Both the position numbers and the translations under genes were made by a program. Source: Mycoplana rhizolycopersici (GTDB taxonomy: Bacteria > Pseudomonadota > Alphaproteobacteria > Rhizobiales > Rhizobiaceae). Taken from it: DNA of 64,000 nt. Shown here piece by piece: positions 61,586 to 64,000 of the stretch. Position 1 is the stretch's first letter; each line of letters starts with the position of its first letter. A model generated the notes under the pieces. That model was given only the letters and a program-made list of their open reading frames with translations, had not been told where the DNA came from and did not search any database. Location: positions 32,355-96,354 of the forward strand of contig NZ_JABXYK010000016.1 of assembly GCF_013378445.1 (NCBI RefSeq). Direction: 5' to 3'.

Positions 61586-61620
61586 AAAACGACCGATAAT
61601 CTTGCATTATCGGACGTTTT
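61586..61620. repeat. 35-bp palindrome AAAACG-A-CCGATAAT / ATTATCGG-A-CGTTTT
   Basis: Arms of 15 bp with one mismatch flank a 5-nt centre (CTTGC), 15 bp before the integrase start. The form suits either a tyrosine-recombinase core site (two inverted binding arms around a short crossover region) or an operator. Confidence 0.65.
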
Positions 61621-61635
61621 TCTCATAATAGAGAA

Positions 61636-62769
61636 ATGGCCCAAATGATCGAGCAAAAAACCGAAAATCACTTCGAGGAGATCTCTGCGCCGTCTCTCAG
61701 CACGGCGCCGAAGCGTGATGTTTCCACGCCGGGGGTGTCGGGCGATAGCCCCCTCCCCTCTCTCGCCATTCAGGACCAGACGCCCGCCCATCTTGCAAGC
61801 CTTGCTGATCGCGCCCGGGGTTATGTTGAAGCCGCCAGTTCCGCCAACACGCGCAAAGCCTATGCCGCCGATTGGAAGCATTTTTCAGCCTGGTGCCGGC
61901 GCTCGAATCTCACTCCCCTCCCCCCACATCCGCAAACTGTAGGGCTTTATATTACGGCCTGCGCTTCCGGCACGGCTGAACGGGGCGCGAAAGCGAACTC
62001 CGTCTCGACCATCGAACGACGCCTCTCCTCGCTTTCCTGGAACTATGCCCAGCGCGGCCTCTCGCTCGATCGCAAGGACCGGCATATCGCCACCGTGATG
62101 GCTGGCATTCGCAACAGCCATGCCAAGCCACCGGTGCAGAAGGAAGCGGTCATGGCTGAAGACATCATCGCCATGGTCGAGACGCTCGACCGCGGTTCGC
62201 TGCGCGGCCTGCGCGACCGCGCCATGTTGCTGGTCGGCTTTGCCGGTGGTCTTCGCCGCTCCGAGATCGTTGGCCTTGATCTGAAGGCAGACCAGACCGA
62301 AGACGGGCGCGGCTGGATCGAAATCCTCGACAAGGGGATGCTCGTTACCCTGCGCGGAAAAACCGGATGGCGGGAGGTTGAGGTGGGTCGCGGCTCGTCT
62401 GACGCGACCTGCCCGGTCGCCGCGATCGAGATGTGGATCAAGTTCGCCAGGCTGGCCCACGGTCCCCTTTTTCGCCGCGTGACAGGGCAAGGGAAAGCTG
62501 TCGGATCGGAGCGGCTGAACGACAAGGAGGTCGCCCGGCTGGTAAAGCGCACCGCACTGGCGGCCGGCGTTCGCGGCAATCTCAGCGAGATCGAGCGCGC
62601 CTTCAAGTTCTCCGGTCACTCCCTCCGCGCCGGTCTCGCCTCTTCAGCCGAGGTCGACGAACGTTATGTCCAGAAACAGCTTGGCCATGCTTCGGCCGAG
62701 ATGACGCGACGCTATCAGCGACGGCGTGATCGCTTCCGCGTGAACCTCACCAAAGCCTCCGGGCTTTGA
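61636..62769 (+). CDS. Tyrosine recombinase/integrase
   Basis: A 377-residue tyrosine recombinase with a SAM-like N-terminal domain (SSANTRKAYAADWKHFSAWCRRSN) and the catalytic set: Arg in GGLRRSEIVGL, HSLRAGLASSA (His-x-x-Arg), LGHAS and Tyr in MTRRYQRRRD. Such enzymes occur with DUF1403/ScpB in rhizobial mobile elements. It is transcribed away from them. Confidence 0.9.
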   Translation: MAQMIEQKTENHFEEISAPSLSTAPKRDVSTPGVSGDSPLPSLAIQDQTPAHLASLADRARGYVEAASSANTRKAYAADWKHFSAWCRRSNLTPLPPHPQTVGLYITACASGTAERGAKANSVSTIERRLSSLSWNYAQRGLSLDRKDRHIATVMAGIRNSHAKPPVQKEAVMAEDIIAMVETLDRGSLRGLRDRAMLLVGFAGGLRRSEIVGLDLKADQTEDGRGWIEILDKGMLVTLRGKTGWREVEVGRGSSDATCPVAAIEMWIKFARLAHGPLFRRVTGQGKAVGSERLNDKEVARLVKRTALAAGVRGNLSEIERAFKFSGHSLRAGLASSAEVDERYVQKQLGHASAEMTRRYQRRRDRFRVNLTKASGL

Positions 62770-62872
62770 ACGCTCTTTTCGCCCTTACTGCATAACCTAG
62801 GCGTCGCTTTGGGCCGGTACGGGCGAAGTCTTCGCTGTCGTAAGGGAACAATGGCGGACCGCGATCGTTGAA

Positions 62873-62891
62873 CATACTCCCCTAGGGTATG
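62873..62891 (+). promoter_or_regulatory. CsoR-type operator
   Basis: CATACTCCCCTAGGGTATG, an inverted repeat (CATAC/GTATG around a G/C-rich centre) of the kind bound by CsoR/RcnR/FrmR proteins, 10 bp before the csoR start. Confidence 0.7.
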
Positions 62892-62901
62892 AGAGGTAAC
62901 G

Positions 62902-63177
62902 ATGTGCGGCGACAGAAAGCGGGCCAAGATCGTTCGGTTAAACCGGATTGCCGGTCAGGTCCAGGGTTTGGCGCGAATGGTGTCTGACGATCGCTATTGC
63001 ATCGACATCCTGCATCAGATCCAGGCAGTGAAAGCAGCCCTCGGCCGAGCTGAGAGCGAGATTCTTCGTGATCACGCGGCTCACTGCGTCGCGGATGCAA
63101 TCAAGTCCGGCGATGCGAGTGAGCAACAGCAGAAATTGGACGAACTCGTCGAGCTGTTCGATCGCGCAAGGCGCTAG
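62902..63177 (+). CDS. csoR: CsoR-family copper-sensing repressor
   Basis: A 91-residue four-helix regulator (RLNRIAGQVQGLARMV, RYCIDILHQIQAVKAALGRAE, RDHAAHCVADAI). Cys33, His58 and Cys62 have the same 25 and 4 residue spacing as the Cu(I) ligands Cys36-His61-Cys65 of M. tuberculosis CsoR, favouring copper. AGAGG lies 8 nt before ATG 62902. Confidence 0.88.
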   Translation: MCGDRKRAKIVRLNRIAGQVQGLARMVSDDRYCIDILHQIQAVKAALGRAESEILRDHAAHCVADAIKSGDASEQQQKLDELVELFDRARR

Positions 63178-63196
63178 AGATATTAGAGGTGATCGG

Positions 63197-63940
63197 ATGA
63201 ATGCTCATTCGCGCAGAGCGACGATCTATCGGATGGTCATGCCCGACCACATCTGTCCGTTTGGCTTGAAGTCCCTCGATCTGCTGAAACGCGAGGGTTT
63301 CTCTGTTGACGACAACTGGCTGAAAACCCGCGAAGAGACCGATTCCTTCAAGGCCGAGCACGAGGTTGAGACAACACCCCAGACATTCATCGATGGGCAG
63401 CGGGTCGGCGGCTACGACGATCTGCTTCGTCATTTCGGCAAAACCGTTCGCGATCCAAAGGCTGTCACCTATCAGCCGGTGATCGCGGTGTTTGCCATGG
63501 CCGCGCTGATGGCCCTCGCAGCCAGTTGGGCGGCGTTTAGCGACGTTCTAACCGCTCGTGCCTTAGAATGGTTTATCGCGATTTCCATGTGTATACTTGC
63601 GATCCTGAAGCTTCGGGACGTCGAGAGCTTCTCCAACATGTTCCTCGGCTACGACCTGCTGGCCCAGCGCTGGGTCCGCTATGCCTACCTCTATCCATTC
63701 GGGGAAGCGCTTGCCGGGATCCTGATGATCGCCGGCTTTCTGTTGTGGCTGGCTATCCCGGTCGCGTTGGTGATCGGCACTATCGGTGCCGTTTCGGTGT
63801 TGAAGGCCGTCTACATTGAGCGCCGTGAACTGAAATGCGCCTGCGTCGGCGGCGACAGCAATGTCCCCTTAGGTGTAGCGGCTTGCCAACATAAGCGCCT
63901 CTGCTCGCAAACATCGGCATTTTCTGCTCGAATTATCTGA
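63197..63940 (+). CDS. Glutaredoxin-MauE-like membrane fusion, C-terminus altered
   Basis: A 247-residue protein 19 bp after csoR. Residues about 10-85 are glutaredoxin-like (MVMPDHICPFGLKSLDLLKREG, TPQTFIDGQRVGGYDDLLRHFG); residues 95-225 have about four MauE/DoxX-type membrane helices and ELKCACVGGDSNVPLG. Relatives continue with a further hydrophobic helix after PLG; here the frame gives VAACQHKRLCSQ and stops, so an indel or recombination has replaced the natural end. The protein may move reducing equivalents into the periplasm for copper proteins. The last 60 bases of the window hold no gene I can call. Confidence 0.8.
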   Translation: MNAHSRRATIYRMVMPDHICPFGLKSLDLLKREGFSVDDNWLKTREETDSFKAEHEVETTPQTFIDGQRVGGYDDLLRHFGKTVRDPKAVTYQPVIAVFAMAALMALAASWAAFSDVLTARALEWFIAISMCILAILKLRDVESFSNMFLGYDLLAQRWVRYAYLYPFGEALAGILMIAGFLLWLAIPVALVIGTIGAVSVLKAVYIERRELKCACVGGDSNVPLGVAACQHKRLCSQTSAFSARII

Positions 63941-64000
63941 CAATGGAGCGGGCGTCGTGCTCACGCTCTTTGCCAATGTGCTCGCAAACATCCGGGTCTG

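Noticed and set aside
60508..61587. 359-aa plus-strand frame opposite DUF1403
   Set aside because: Ser/Arg/Pro-rich shadow frame of a GC-rich gene.

Overview
The window reads as part of a large, mosaic alphaproteobacterial plasmid, most likely from the Hyphomicrobiales (Rhizobiales). The evidence is a replication initiator of the RepC type (5068-6348) with an antisense-RNA-like leader, a large ParB-like protein (7175-9103), a plasmid 'housekeeping' set seen on rhizobial plasmids (ArdC antirestriction, DUF736, secreted thermonuclease-like protein, RcgA/RcgR-like pair), an alphaproteobacterial SOS box (GTTC-N7-GTTC) before umuDC, and a BigR/Blh sulfide-detoxification operon. No conjugation (tra/trb/virB) genes, rRNA, tRNA or CRISPR array were seen. 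Species cannot be fixed from this sequence alone.

Layout. 1-9.8 kb: plasmid backbone with an RHH fragment, an XRE regulator, ardC, a Fic toxin with a VbhA-like antitoxin, DUF736, SNase, solo repC with a candidate ctRNA, and a ParB-like gene. 9.8-19.8 kb: accessory backbone genes (ATP-dependent DNA ligase, RcgR/RcgA, several plasmid-typical hypotheticals, a second XRE paralogue), bracketed by a 200-bp direct repeat (9579-9780 and 19075-19277). 19.9-25.5 kb: umuDC, SRAP peptidase, I78-type lipoprotein and small genes. 25.7-28.8 kb: a HigA-like regulator plus a type II restriction-modification pair resembling XamI. 29.0-29.7 kb: serine recombinase with a res-like upstream region.

29.9-42.4 kb is a coherent envelope redox and sulfur island: dsbD, a TlpA-type thioredoxin fused to a membrane domain, dsbA, dsbG, two L,D-transpeptidases, an OmpR-type two-component pair, then DUF2243/DUF2892 membrane proteins, blh-bigR, two YeeE/YedE proteins and a TauE exporter. 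A 19-bp direct-repeat box (CCTTAAG repeated with an 11-bp period) sits in three promoter regions of this island and is the likely target of its response regulator. 42.4-46.2 kb is a cargo-free Tn3-family transposon inserted into an IS66 transposase gene.

46.6-53.8 kb: a 470-bp near-identical direct repeat carries a promoter and the start of a periplasmic protein gene. One copy leads a putative glycolipid operon (LpxH-like phosphoesterase, GT21-like and GT2 glycosyltransferases, DedA-like membrane protein); the other leads a second two-component system. 53.9-56.5 kb is IS debris (IS3, IS21) with broken genes. 56.5-64 kb: metal resistance (P-type ATPase with CPC motif, MerR-type regulator, CsoR and a glutaredoxin-MauE-like protein) enclosing a ScpB-DUF1403-tyrosine recombinase module.

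The most interesting signals are: (1) the Fic/VbhA pair in which toxin and antitoxin have both lost the residues of their mutual inhibitory contact; (2) the CTTAAG-box regulon linking disulfide chemistry to L,D-transpeptidases; (3) the duplicated promoter/leader-gene that places a glycolipid operon and a two-component system under apparently the same control; and (4) the ScpB-DUF1403-integrase module with a 35-bp palindrome next to the integrase.
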